A stretch of DNA of 59,102 nucleotides from JAFTYO01 sp045613125 (lineage in GTDB: Bacteria > Pseudomonadota > Alphaproteobacteria > RF32 > CAG-239), in NCBI GenBank assembly GCA_045613125.1, contig JAZLAM010000009.1:1-59102 (forward strand), given 5' to 3'. The notes under the pieces are model-generated. The model did no database searches. It saw nothing but the letters and a program-made list of their open reading frames with translations, and was not told the origin of the DNA. The stretch's first letter is position 1; each line of letters starts with the position of its first letter. Of this stretch, positions 42,381-51,325 are shown piece by piece. The translations under genes were made by a program, and so were the position numbers.

Positions 42381-43523
42381 ATGAAAAAATACATTAAATT
42401 TGTAGCTCCGATACTCATAATAGCAGCATTTATTTATTTTAACCAATCAAAAGAATCTTCACCTGTTTATGATACCGTAAATTTAGAATATGGTAAAATA
42501 AGTCAAAGCGTTACGGCGTCTGGAGTTATAAATCCTTTATCAACCGTTACGATAGGAACACAGGTATCTGGCACTATAAAAGAAATATATGTTGATTTTA
42601 ATTCAGAGGTTAAACAAAATCAGCTTTTAGCACTTATTGATCCTGACGTGTTTGAAGCAAATGTTGCTCAACGTCAAGCAGCTTTAGAAATAGCCGAAGC
42701 TCAGCTTAATATACAAGAAAATGATATCATTTATTATAAAAAAACTTTAGATAGAATCTTAAAACTTAAAAATGCGAAATATTCAACCGAAAAAGAGTTA
42801 GAATCGGCTCAACGCAATTATGATAATGCCGTTGCTCAGTTAAGATTGCAAAAGGCTCAAGTAAAACAAGCTAAAGCTTCTTTAGATTCTGCCCAGACCG
42901 AACTTAGATATACTAAAATTACTTCTCCTGTTGATGGTATTGTAATTTCTAAATCTGTTGAAGTCGGCCAAACAGTTGCCGCCAGTTTTTCAACTCCGGA
43001 ATTGTTCTCAGTTGCTGAAGACCTAACAAAAATGGAAATTGAAGCCTCGGTTGTTGAGGCTGATGTTGCCAAAGTTAATGTTGGTCAAGATGTATTATTT
43101 AATGTGGATAGCTATCCTGATAAAACATTTAAGGGAATTGTTAAACAAGTTCGTAATCAGGCAGTTACAACGTCAAATGTGGTTACTTATAGTGTTATTA
43201 TTGAAATTGATAATTCTAATTTACTGTTAAAACCCGGAATGACTGCAAATGTTGAAATTATTACGGCTCATAAAGACAGTACATTAATTGTTCCCAATGC
43301 CGCTTTACGTTTTTATTTAGATGAAAGTAAGCGCTACAAAGAAAAAGGTGTTTGGATATTAAAGAACAATATACCTGAACGCATTGTTATCAAAGAAGGC
43401 ATTTCTGATGACCATAACACCGAAATTATATCAGATAAATTGCAAGTTGGAGATAAAATCATTGTATCAAAGCAATTAAATGATAAAGATAAGCGAGCAA
43501 CTCGTCTTAGAATGCCTCGATAA
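42381..43523 (+). CDS. macA: MacA-like periplasmic adaptor (membrane fusion protein)
   Basis: 380 residues. An N-terminal membrane anchor (FVAPILIIAAFIYF) precedes the biotinyl-lipoyl halves GTQVSGTIKEIYVDFNSEV and SPVDGIVISKSVEVGQTV, separated by a ~100-residue coiled-coil hairpin, then a beta-barrel domain. It should couple the inner-membrane ABC transporter to an outer-membrane TolC-like channel, which is not in the window. It precedes the ATPase by 12 bases. Substrates of MacAB systems include macrolides, peptides and porphyrins; the substrate here is unknown. Confidence 0.88.
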   Translation: MKKYIKFVAPILIIAAFIYFNQSKESSPVYDTVNLEYGKISQSVTASGVINPLSTVTIGTQVSGTIKEIYVDFNSEVKQNQLLALIDPDVFEANVAQRQAALEIAEAQLNIQENDIIYYKKTLDRILKLKNAKYSTEKELESAQRNYDNAVAQLRLQKAQVKQAKASLDSAQTELRYTKITSPVDGIVISKSVEVGQTVAASFSTPELFSVAEDLTKMEIEASVVEADVAKVNVGQDVLFNVDSYPDKTFKGIVKQVRNQAVTTSNVVTYSVIIEIDNSNLLLKPGMTANVEIITAHKDSTLIVPNAALRFYLDESKRYKEKGVWILKNNIPERIVIKEGISDDHNTEIISDKLQVGDKIIVSKQLNDKDKRATRLRMPR

Positions 43524-43535
43524 AAGGATTTTAGT

Positions 43536-44228
43536 ATGGCTTTAATTGAATTAAAAAATATACATAAGAGTTATCATTTAGATGGTTTTGATTTGGAAAT
43601 TTTAAAAGGGATATCTCTTAAAATCAATAAAGGTGAGTTTGTTGCTATAATGGGGCCTTCTGGTTCCGGAAAATCTACATTGATGAATATACTTGGGTGT
43701 CTAGATTTACCATCGTCAGGAGAATATCTTCTTGATGGTAAAAATGTAGAACATCTTGATAATGATGAATTAGCTCAAATCAGAAACGAAAAAATCGGTT
43801 TTGTTTTTCAAGGTTTTAATTTGCTTTCTCGTACCACAGCCATAGAAAACGTCGAACTTCCTATGGTATATGGTAAAATTTCGGCTAGTGAACGTAAAAA
43901 ACGTGCTAAACTAGCATTAGAAAAAGTTGGATTAAAAGAAAGAATGTATCATCTGCCTAACCAACTTTCAGGTGGACAACAGCAACGTGTTGCAATTGCT
44001 CGTGCTGTTGTAAATGAGGCACCTATTATTTTTGCCGATGAGCCTACCGGTAACTTAGATACAAAGATGAGCGTTGAGATTATGGAACTTTTTACAAAAC
44101 TCAATAAGGATATGGGAAGGACCATCATTTTAGTTACACACGAAGAAGATATTGCAAAATATGCAAGTCGTATTATCAAAATTGTTGATGGAGAAATATC
44201 TTCTGACAGGAGTTATAAAAATGATTGA
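43536..44228 (+). CDS. MacB-type ABC transporter, ATPase subunit
   Basis: 230 residues. Walker A GPSGSGKST, Q-loop VFQGFNLL, signature LSGGQQQRVAIARA, Walker B IIFADEPTGNLD, and the H-loop LVTHEED. It is of the MacB/LolD/FtsE branch. In E. coli the ATPase and permease are one MacB chain; here they are separate, overlapping by 8 bases. Confidence 0.93.
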   Translation: MALIELKNIHKSYHLDGFDLEILKGISLKINKGEFVAIMGPSGSGKSTLMNILGCLDLPSSGEYLLDGKNVEHLDNDELAQIRNEKIGFVFQGFNLLSRTTAIENVELPMVYGKISASERKKRAKLALEKVGLKERMYHLPNQLSGGQQQRVAIARAVVNEAPIIFADEPTGNLDTKMSVEIMELFTKLNKDMGRTIILVTHEEDIAKYASRIIKIVDGEISSDRSYKND

Positions 44229-45450
44229 TGCTGCAACAACATTCAACATCGCATTGCGAGCCATTAAAGCCAATAAAATGCGTTCAATTTTAACAAGTTT
44301 GGGTATAATTATAGGTGTTGCAGCTGTTATTATAATGCTTGCAATCGGAAATGGTGCTCAAATTACCATACAGAAAGAAATGAAAAGTATGGGATCAAAC
44401 CTAATTATGATACGTTCCGGCACATCAACATCCGGAGGTCAACGTATGGGACATGGTTCTCAGCCGACCATGAAAGCCTCAGATGGTGATGCTATTGAAG
44501 AAAAAATTGCCAGCATAAAAATTGCAGCTCCGGTGTTGAGTGATGCAGGGCAAATTGTGTACGGAAATTCTAACTGGTCTACCTCAATTACAGGTACAGA
44601 TAACAGATATTTTGAGATTAAAGAATGGGATTTAGAATATGGACGTTACTTTAGTGAAAATGATATAAAAAATGCAGGGAAGGTGGCTATTTTAGGCACA
44701 ACGGTTGTTAAAGAGCTTTTTGGTGATTTAGATCCTTTAGGAAGAACAATTAGGGTTAAGGGTATTCCGTTTACGGTTATTGGTGTAACTCAAAGCCGAG
44801 GACAAAGTGGTCCGGGGATGGATCAAGATGATACTATATACATTCCACTGAGTACAGCGCAAAAAAAAGTAACAGGTGTTGAATTTCCAGATATGGTAAA
44901 AATGATTATGCTTCAGGCAATTGATGCCAAAAGTACATACACATCGCAAGAAGAAATCAGAGCACTTTTACGTCAAAGACACAACTTAGGTATAAATAAA
45001 GATGATGATTTTGTGATACGTAACTTAACGCAAATGATGGAAATGATGGAAAGTTCAACACAAGTATTGACAGTGTTATTAGGTTCAATTGCTTCAATTT
45101 CTTTAATTGTCGGTGGAATCGGAATTATGAATATAATGCTTGTATCTGTTACCGAAAGAACACGTGAAATAGGCATTCGTATGGCTATTGGGGCAAAAAG
45201 TTGGGATATCAGACTTCAATTTTTAACCGAAGCGTTGGTTTTATCTTTAATTGGTGGATTAATAGGTGTTATAATTGGTTTACTTGGAGCTTGGATTATA
45301 TCTACATTTTCAACATTTAATGCGGTTGTATCTATTTTCTATGTGCTTTTACCTTTTACAGTTTCCGGTCTTGTCGGATTGTTTTTTGGTTTTTATCCGG
45401 CGTATAAAGCTTCTTTATTAAATCCGATAAATGCATTAAGATATGAATAA
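44221..45450 (+). CDS. MacB-type ABC transporter, permease subunit
   Basis: 409 residues from ATG 44221 (AGGAGT upstream). One N-terminal membrane span (RSILTSLGIIIGVAAVIIML), a large periplasmic domain, and three C-terminal spans (LLGSIASISLIVGGIGIMNI and two more), the MacB topology. NIMLVSVTERTREIGIRMAI is the conserved cytosolic coupling motif. Together with the two genes upstream it forms a tripartite efflux or lipid/peptide-export system. The ATPase stop (TGA) lies inside its start region, so translation is coupled. Confidence 0.92.
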   Translation: MIDAATTFNIALRAIKANKMRSILTSLGIIIGVAAVIIMLAIGNGAQITIQKEMKSMGSNLIMIRSGTSTSGGQRMGHGSQPTMKASDGDAIEEKIASIKIAAPVLSDAGQIVYGNSNWSTSITGTDNRYFEIKEWDLEYGRYFSENDIKNAGKVAILGTTVVKELFGDLDPLGRTIRVKGIPFTVIGVTQSRGQSGPGMDQDDTIYIPLSTAQKKVTGVEFPDMVKMIMLQAIDAKSTYTSQEEIRALLRQRHNLGINKDDDFVIRNLTQMMEMMESSTQVLTVLLGSIASISLIVGGIGIMNIMLVSVTERTREIGIRMAIGAKSWDIRLQFLTEALVLSLIGGLIGVIIGLLGAWIISTFSTFNAVVSIFYVLLPFTVSGLVGLFFGFYPAYKASLLNPINALRYE

Positions 45451-45527
45451 TTTGGTTGTAGAAAAAATGTGTTTTTTTATGAAAAAAAGACTTGAAAAAT
45501 AATTATTTAAATGTATAAATCAATAAG

Positions 45528-45595
45528 CCTTGTAATTGTGAGGTGCGTCATTTTACAAGGATTAATTTCGCACAAGTCCGCTTCTATGTTAGAAG
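45528..45595 (+). promoter_or_regulatory. rpsA leader with possible H-type pseudoknot
   Basis: CCTTGTAA (45528-45535) pairs with TTACAAGG (45553-45560); GTGCG (45543-45547), inside that loop, pairs with CGCAC (45569-45573) outside. The two stems interleave, the definition of an H-type pseudoknot. A third small hairpin CTTCT/AGAAG (45581-45595) follows, 26 bases before rpsA. It is a candidate autoregulatory site for ribosomal protein S1. Confidence 0.55.
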
Positions 45596-45621
45596 GTCTG
45601 GCATTTATATAGAAATATTTT

Positions 45622-47310
45622 ATGACAAATACAGAATTTAAAATCCCAGAAACAACAGAAAGCTTTGAAGAACTCTTAAACGAACAATTTGGAGATAGAG
45701 GTATTGTTGGTTCTGTTGTTAAAGGTACAATCATTCGCTTAAGTGATGATTTTGCAACAGTTGATGTTGGTTTGAAATCTGAAGGCCGTATTCCTTTGCG
45801 TGAATTTGGTCAAAATCCGGAACTCAAAATTGGTGACCAAATTGAAGTTTTGGTTGACAGATATGAAGATAGAGAAGGTAATATTGTTCTTTCTCGTGAA
45901 AAAGCTCGTCGTGAAGAAGCTTGGGCTGAATTGGAAAAATCTATGAATGCCGGTGAACGCGTAAACGGTGTTATCTTCGGTCGTGTTAAAGGTGGTTTCA
46001 CTGTTGATTTAAGCGGTGCAATTGCATTCTTGCCTGGATCTCAAATTGATATCCGTCCAATCAGAGATATTACTCCATTGATGGGAATTTCTCAACCATT
46101 CCAAATTTTGAAAATGGATAGAGTTAGAGGAAATATTGTAGTTTCTCGTCGTGTCGTATTAGAAGAAACAAGAGCAGAAGCTAGAGCAGAACTCATCGAT
46201 ACAATCAAAGAAGGTGCTATTTTGGATGGTGTTGTTAAAAACATCACAGACTATGGTGCATTTATTGATTTGGGTGGAGTTGACGGTTTATTGCACGTTA
46301 CTGACGTTTCTTGGAAAAGAATTAACCATCCTGCAGAAATGTTGTCTGTTGGTCAAACAATCAAAGTTCAAGTTATCAAATTCAATGAAGATACACAACG
46401 TATCAGCCTTGGTATGAAACAACTTGAAAATGACCCATGGCAAGCTGTTGCAGATAAATATGTTGTTGATGCTGTTTATACAGGTAAAGTTACAAACATC
46501 ACAGATTATGGTGCATTTGTTGAATTAGAAGATGGTATTGAAGGTCTTGTTCACGTTTCAGAAATGAGCTGGACACGCAAAAATGTTCATCCTGGAAAAA
46601 TTGTATCTACATCTGAAGAAGTTCAAGTTAAAGTTCTTGAAGTTGATGCAGATAAGAGAAGAATTAGCCTCGGCATCAAACAATGCACACCAAATCCTTG
46701 GGCTGCATATATTGAAGAACATCCTGCCGGTTCTGTTATTGAAGGAAAAATCAAAAATATTACCGAATTCGGTTTGTTTGTTGGTTTAACTGATGAAATT
46801 GACGGTATGATTCATCTTTCAGACATCGCTTGGGGTAAATCTGGTGAAGAAGCTGTTAAAGACTATGTAAAAGGTCAAGAAATTACTGCTAAAATCATTG
46901 ATGTTGACGTTGAAAAAGAACGTATCAGCCTCGGTATTAAGCAGTTAGATGAAAACAATGCAGCTTTGGCTTTAGAAAACCTCAAGAAAGGTGATGTTGT
47001 AAAAGCTATTGTTGTTAGCACCGATGATAAAGGCGTAAATGTTGAAGTTGAAGGTATTGCTGCAACAATTAAAAAAGCTGATTTATCTAAAGATAAAGAA
47101 GGTCAAAATCCGGAAAATTATCACGAAGGTGATGTTTTGGAAGCAAAACTTACATCTGTTGATAAGAAAAACGGAAAGCTTGGCATTTCTGTAAAAGCTT
47201 TAGAAATCGAAGAAGAAAAGAAAACATTAGAAGAATATTCTGCTTCTAATGCCAGCGGAACATCTTTAGGCGACGCTTTAGGCGAAGCTTTAAAGAAAAC
47301 TGTTGCTTAA
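45622..47310 (+). CDS. rpsA: 30S ribosomal protein S1
   Basis: 562 residues, six S1-type OB domains; repeated signatures DGLLHVTDVSW, EGLVHVSEMSW and DGMIHLSDIAW. It unwinds structured mRNAs for initiation. Codon use is of the highly expressed type. cmk and ihfB, its usual neighbours, are not beside it. No ribosome-binding site is evident just before ATG, normal for rpsA, where S1 itself recognises AT-rich leaders. Confidence 0.97.
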   Translation: MTNTEFKIPETTESFEELLNEQFGDRGIVGSVVKGTIIRLSDDFATVDVGLKSEGRIPLREFGQNPELKIGDQIEVLVDRYEDREGNIVLSREKARREEAWAELEKSMNAGERVNGVIFGRVKGGFTVDLSGAIAFLPGSQIDIRPIRDITPLMGISQPFQILKMDRVRGNIVVSRRVVLEETRAEARAELIDTIKEGAILDGVVKNITDYGAFIDLGGVDGLLHVTDVSWKRINHPAEMLSVGQTIKVQVIKFNEDTQRISLGMKQLENDPWQAVADKYVVDAVYTGKVTNITDYGAFVELEDGIEGLVHVSEMSWTRKNVHPGKIVSTSEEVQVKVLEVDADKRRISLGIKQCTPNPWAAYIEEHPAGSVIEGKIKNITEFGLFVGLTDEIDGMIHLSDIAWGKSGEEAVKDYVKGQEITAKIIDVDVEKERISLGIKQLDENNAALALENLKKGDVVKAIVVSTDDKGVNVEVEGIAATIKKADLSKDKEGQNPENYHEGDVLEAKLTSVDKKNGKLGISVKALEIEEEKKTLEEYSASNASGTSLGDALGEALKKTVA

Positions 47311-47327
47311 TTTGATTTTCTTATAAC

Positions 47328-47362
47328 AAAAAAGCCGTTTGAATTTTTCAAGCGGCTTTTTT
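47328..47362 (+). terminator. Terminator of rpsA
   Basis: AAAAAAGCCGTTTGAA pairs with TTCAAGCGGCTTTTTT; a strong bidirectional terminator between rpsA and the minus-strand pilin-like gene. Confidence 0.92.
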
Positions 47363-47368
47363 GTTGTA

Positions 47369-48094
47369 TTATCTTATACCTAAGTAAATATAGCATAACC
47401 CATAATTATTATTACAGGCCCTATTACAAGCATTTTTAATATCATTTAATGTGTAGTTTAGTTTCACTTCTTTCTTGGTGTCTGTTTGGTATATATAATT
47501 AAAAGTGCCAGCATAGTTTACAGCAGCGATATAGCTGTTAGTGTCAGGTAAAGCACTTTCCCAATGATGTGATAAAAAATCAACACAAAGATTAACAGGA
47601 TTACTTGCTTTTTGCAAATTTATCTCAATACTACTAAAGTATACGCTTATTTTACCACCGACAGGAAGTGTACATTCGTTACGGTTGTTACATAATGATT
47701 TATCCAATATGCCTAATTTTATGGCATATTCCTGTTGATGAGCTGCTCCACCACTTTCGTTTGGGTATTTTGAGGCCCATTCCCTCATACCCATCAAAAT
47801 ATTAGAAACAATATCTATAGATTTATTCATTTTTTGTTTGTACATGGCTTTAGAATAACCGGCAATGCCTCCAACGGACAAGACACCGATGATGGCCAAG
47901 ACTCCCAACATCTCAACCATACTTCTTCCTGTTTCTTGACTATAACCTCTCATCTGCTTGATGTTTTTATCCTCGTGTATGTCATTTATACACTTCGTCA
48001 AAAAACATCCTCGCATCTGAACCATTTTAGTCAAGAAATGTTTAATTTTGGGAAGATGCCTTCTTTCGTCTTGATTGTTTTTAAATAATTTCAT
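47369..48094 (-). CDS. Pilin-like protein carrying an extended, palindrome-encoded leader
   Basis: 241 residues from ATG 48094. The first eight residues (MKLFKNNQ) and the helix GRSMVEMLGVLAIIGVLSVG match the pilin-like gene at 33.6 kb, but ~45 extra residues lie between them, mostly encoded by a nested palindrome (47932-48038). Such a long leader is unusual for a prepilin; the processed form may still start at RSMVEM. The head contains Cys-rich, Asn-rich sequence. No assembly machinery is nearby. A start at a later in-frame Met within the insert (e.g. before VQMRG or RGYSQ) is possible. Confidence 0.7.
   Translation of the reverse strand: MKLFKNNQDERRHLPKIKHFLTKMVQMRGCFLTKCINDIHEDKNIKQMRGYSQETGRSMVEMLGVLAIIGVLSVGGIAGYSKAMYKQKMNKSIDIVSNILMGMREWASKYPNESGGAAHQQEYAIKLGILDKSLCNNRNECTLPVGGKISVYFSSIEINLQKASNPVNLCVDFLSHHWESALPDTNSYIAAVNYAGTFNYIYQTDTKKEVKLNYTLNDIKNACNRACNNNYGLCYIYLGIR
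47932..48038. repeat. Nested palindromic element inside the pilin-like gene
   Basis: Three concentric stems: TTTCTTGACTA/TAGTCAAGAAA (11 bp, outer), GATGTTTTT/AAAAACATC (9 bp, middle), GTGTAT/ATACAC (6 bp, inner). It has the same three-shell plan as the elements near rplO though different arm sequences. It is wholly in frame and translated, extending the N-terminal leader. Confidence 0.85.
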
Positions 48095-48154
48095 CAAAAA
48101 AAACTCCTAAAAATGATGTTTAGTCAAATTATAGGTTTATTTTTTTTTTTGCAA
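48095..48154 (-). promoter_or_regulatory. Duplicated pilin promoter/leader
   Basis: TATAAT (48128-48133) and TTGCAA (48149-48154), 15 bases apart as in the first pilin gene, and AGGAG before ATG. The block is nearly identical to 34225-34282. Confidence 0.55.
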
Positions 48155-48263
48155 TTATTAAGTGTGTAATTGTGGATTAATCGTAAAGAGAATTTTATGA
48201 TAATCTTGATATTATCAAGTAAATTTAAGATAGATAGCTATTTAGAAGATAATATTATATTGT

Positions 48264-48701
48264 TTAGCTTTTTTGAAATTGTTTAGCAAAAATGTTTTTA
48301 TCAATTCCGTTTATGGTTATGATATTATCGTTGTTTAAGATATTAGGCAATTCGATACTCATAAAAACGCTTTGAGGATGAGCATTATCTACAAAAGCTG
48401 TTATATCTCCTTTGGCTGCATTTATGAAACGTCTGGAAGCAATTGCCCATATTGTTTTTATATCTTCGCAATTTAATGTGTTGGTTCCTTCAAAACCTAA
48501 TTCGACAAGTTTTGCTCCACATTCAGTGTGTTCAATCAACATCTTTTGAGGATTATTTTTCACAAACTCAATTGCCTTATCCCTATTTTCAGTTGTTGGT
48601 TGACAGCTGATGCTGAATAAAACAACTGAATCTTTGGGAGACGAAACATCATAACTTTGAGCTATATTTATACCCATATTTAATTTTGTATCATTATACA
48701 T
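48264..48701 (-). CDS. Unknown small protein
   Basis: 145 residues, no signal peptide. Blocks such as SVVLFSISCQPTTENR and ITINGIDKNIFAKQFQ are not familiar. Its start overlaps the stop of the HAD hydrolase by 8 bases, so the two are translationally coupled and probably functionally linked. Confidence 0.65.
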   Translation of the reverse strand: MYNDTKLNMGINIAQSYDVSSPKDSVVLFSISCQPTTENRDKAIEFVKNNPQKMLIEHTECGAKLVELGFEGTNTLNCEDIKTIWAIASRRFINAAKGDITAFVDNAHPQSVFMSIELPNILNNDNIITINGIDKNIFAKQFQKS

Positions 48702-49380
48702 TTTCTCTACCAGATTTTAATGTGTTATACTTAAAATTATGTTGGCTTAGATATTGATGTAAAGTATTTTTATCTTCATCAATTAAAAATGTTTGCATGC
48801 CGATTTTTTTTGCTGCATCTAAATTTCTTTTTGTATCATCAATTAAAATACAATCTTTAGGAGAAACGTTTAATCTTTCAGCAAAAATAGTTAAAGCTTT
48901 CGGATCTTGCTTCGGATAAAAAACACCATCTATCATTGTGGATTTTATATCAAAGCATTCTATACCTAGTGTATTCATTTCATCTACAGTCTTACCAAAT
49001 CTGTGTTGTAATACTTTATCTAAGTGAGCCATATGATTGTTTGTTAAAATAACTACATGATTTTCTCTTGCTTCTCTAAGCAATAAATTGAGCAAATTTT
49101 TATCGGGAGTAATTTTATTGTAGTCCACTTTTTCTTGCATCTTATGGCAGAAATCATCAAAATTATAACCGGTTTCTACGCACATAGCATTGATATAGTT
49201 AAACATACCGAGTTTGTTTTGAGCAATTGTTTCTTGAGATACTCTTTCTTGGGTTTTACCATCAACTTTTAAATCTTGGCGATATGTAGATTTCATAGCC
49301 TCCACAAACTCGCTCAATGTGAGCATGGAAGCAGGATATAAAACTCCATCACAATCTATAATTAATGTTTTTTTAGTCAT
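48694..49380 (-). CDS. HAD-superfamily phosphatase, pyrimidine 5'-nucleotidase type
   Basis: 228 residues. Motif I IIDCDGVLYP (nucleophile Asp, second Asp), motif II ILTNN, a Lys after it, and motif IV CILIDDTKRNLDAAKKIGM. The DCDGVLYP start and DDTKRNL match the Sdt1/pyrimidine nucleotidase branch. It would dephosphorylate a small phosphometabolite. It overlaps its downstream neighbour by 8 bases and its upstream neighbour by 8 bases: a tight minus-strand operon. Confidence 0.85.
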   Translation of the reverse strand: MTKKTLIIDCDGVLYPASMLTLSEFVEAMKSTYRQDLKVDGKTQERVSQETIAQNKLGMFNYINAMCVETGYNFDDFCHKMQEKVDYNKITPDKNLLNLLLREARENHVVILTNNHMAHLDKVLQHRFGKTVDEMNTLGIECFDIKSTMIDGVFYPKQDPKALTIFAERLNVSPKDCILIDDTKRNLDAAKKIGMQTFLIDEDKNTLHQYLSQHNFKYNTLKSGRENV

Positions 49381-50497
49381 TATTAATCCCTTTAAAATTA
49401 AACACGGTTATATCTGAAGGTGCAAACAACCTCATTGGAGGTCCCCAATAACCGGCTCCTCTTGTGATGTACAACTTATTTCCATTAACATCATACATGC
49501 CAGATATAAAATCATTTGCAGATTTTACAATATAATGAAAAGGATATATTTGCCCACCATGTGTGTGTCCTGATAAAGTCAAATCGAATTGACCTTTTTT
49601 AAGTTCTTTAGCTAGAGCTGGCGAATGAGACATCAAAATTTTATAATCGTCATCTTTTGCATAATATGAAGCTTTTTCAAAGTTTGGTTTTACAGAATAC
49701 ATATCAGGCACACCTGATACAAACAATCCTGTATCAGCAATAGGTTCTCCTGTATTATATAAAACTTCAAATCCTAATTTAACAAACTTTATCATCCAAG
49801 CAGCATAATGATTATAGTGTTCATGGTTTCCAAAAGATATATAAACTTTTTTTGCTTTTAGTTTTTTTAGTTCTTCCAGTTTGTTATCTAACTTATCGGG
49901 AGTATCATCTATAATGTCACCGACCAATAAAATATAATCAGGGTTTTGTTTATTAATTAAATCTACTACTTGTTTTATCTGCCATAATGGTGTTGCCATA
50001 TCAATGTGAAGATCACTTGCAACCACAACTTTTGTGTCTTTTTTAATTTTAGTGTTTTCAATTGTATGCTCAATTATATTAGGAGTTTTATTTGCTTCAT
50101 AAACTCCATAAAGAGCAATTATCACTGATAATATAATGGTTACAAGATTATTTCTGTTGATTAAATGAACATTATCCGGATTTAAATTTTGATTATGGGA
50201 AATGTAATAAATTGCAAACCAAAGTATGTCACGTAATATTAGTAAAATTACCAATATAAGTACTAAACCGAGCATGAAATATGCCGTTTTTGCCACAATA
50301 GCATATTTTACACCTTCTAACAAATTATAATGTCGAATTAACCTAAGTATAACAGGACTAAACCACGAAATAATCAGTATAAATAAAACGCTTATTTTTA
50401 TCCACAACGGAAAATCACTATATGATGCCAGTGTTTTATATGTGATTAAAAGACAAGAAATAGCTAAAATAAGAGCCATAGTTAAAAAAATAGGCAT
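49373..50497 (-). CDS. Membrane metallophosphoesterase (YaeI/YkuE-like)
   Basis: 374 residues from ATG 50497, chosen because AGGAGG lies 7 bases upstream; a longer frame would overlap the previous gene. Four or five membrane spans occupy the first ~150 residues. The catalytic part has VASDLHID, LLVGDIIDD, FGNHEHYNH, MSHSP and LSGHTHGGQ, the metal ligands of the calcineurin-like fold. Relatives cleave phosphodiesters, including lipid-linked headgroups (LpxH-like or UDP-diacylglucosamine hydrolases in distant branches). Substrate unknown. Confidence 0.9.
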   Translation of the reverse strand: MPIFLTMALILAISCLLITYKTLASYSDFPLWIKISVLFILIISWFSPVILRLIRHYNLLEGVKYAIVAKTAYFMLGLVLILVILLILRDILWFAIYYISHNQNLNPDNVHLINRNNLVTIILSVIIALYGVYEANKTPNIIEHTIENTKIKKDTKVVVASDLHIDMATPLWQIKQVVDLINKQNPDYILLVGDIIDDTPDKLDNKLEELKKLKAKKVYISFGNHEHYNHYAAWMIKFVKLGFEVLYNTGEPIADTGLFVSGVPDMYSVKPNFEKASYYAKDDDYKILMSHSPALAKELKKGQFDLTLSGHTHGGQIYPFHYIVKSANDFISGMYDVNGNKLYITRGAGYWGPPMRLFAPSDITVFNFKGINND

Positions 50498-50507
50498 TTT
50501 ATACCTC

Positions 50508-51035
50508 CTATACAGCTTCAGATTGAGTTTTTGTTTCGTTTGTTTTTTTACGACGAACAATACGTTTAGGTTTTATGGTTTCTTCTTTGTTTTCTTCAGA
50601 TTTTTCATCTTTTGTAGGCAAATTATCTTGTGTTGGCTTAATTTCTACAATTTTGAAAGTTTTTTTCTTTATGGGCATAGGTGTTTGGACAATTGGCTCT
50701 ACCGTCTTTTCTTCTGTTTCTTTTATTTCAGAATTGTCTGATACCGGAATTTCGGTATTTTGATTTTGAGACACATTCTGTTGCTCTTGGCGATAATTTT
50801 TACGTTCATTAATCTCTGTCACTATTTTACGATAATGCTCGGCATATTGCCTAAAAACTTCCATTTCTACATAATCACCGGAAGCTTGAGATTCTTTAGC
50901 GAGTTCATTATATTTTTTTATTAAATCAAGCGCGGTTCCGCTAACCTTGCCGGCAGGACTTGCACTATCAAATTTGTAGTTAAGAGAATAAGCATTACTG
51001 CTACCATTATTACGAAATTTATTATTTTTTTTCAT
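50508..51035 (-). CDS. DUF4167 protein
   Basis: 175 residues from ATG 51035. YSLNYKFDSASPAGKVSGTA followed by DLIKKYNELAKE and EMEVFRQYAEHYRKIV is the DUF4167 domain, found in alphaproteobacteria. The C-terminal ~90 residues are low-complexity Glu/Lys/Thr/Pro, ending in KRIVRRKK. The role is unknown; its basic tail suggests nucleic acid binding. It heads the minus-strand run, 10 bases before the metallophosphoesterase. Confidence 0.85.
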   Translation of the reverse strand: MKKNNKFRNNGSSNAYSLNYKFDSASPAGKVSGTALDLIKKYNELAKESQASGDYVEMEVFRQYAEHYRKIVTEINERKNYRQEQQNVSQNQNTEIPVSDNSEIKETEEKTVEPIVQTPMPIKKKTFKIVEIKPTQDNLPTKDEKSEENKEETIKPKRIVRRKKTNETKTQSEAV

Positions 51036-51241
51036 ATTTATATACAATCACAAAATTTAAGCTAGAAGCTTAAGGGTTAAAATTAGTCAATTAAAATGAA
51101 AGTAAAGTGCATATTAAAAACAAACACAACCTTGCACTAAGTCTTATAATAGTTATTTTTTTTTAAAATGCAAGTTTTTTTCATATATAGTCGGATAGTT
51201 TTTATTTGGAAGGATAAATTATTATTTTGCATATTTTTTTG

Positions 51242-51269
51242 TTGCAATATTTTATTTTTTAGGTATACT
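51242..51269 (+). promoter_or_regulatory. Promoter of the 51.3-kb gene
   Basis: TTGCAA (51242-51247), 16 bases, TATACT (51264-51269), 56 bases before the gene. The rest of 51036-51241 is AT-rich with small dyads (TAAGC/AGCTTA near 51060) and no gene. Confidence 0.5.
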
Positions 51270-51325
51270 TAAATCTGTATATTTAAGCTTATGCCAATTA
51301 TTAACCATATAAAATCATATAGAAT

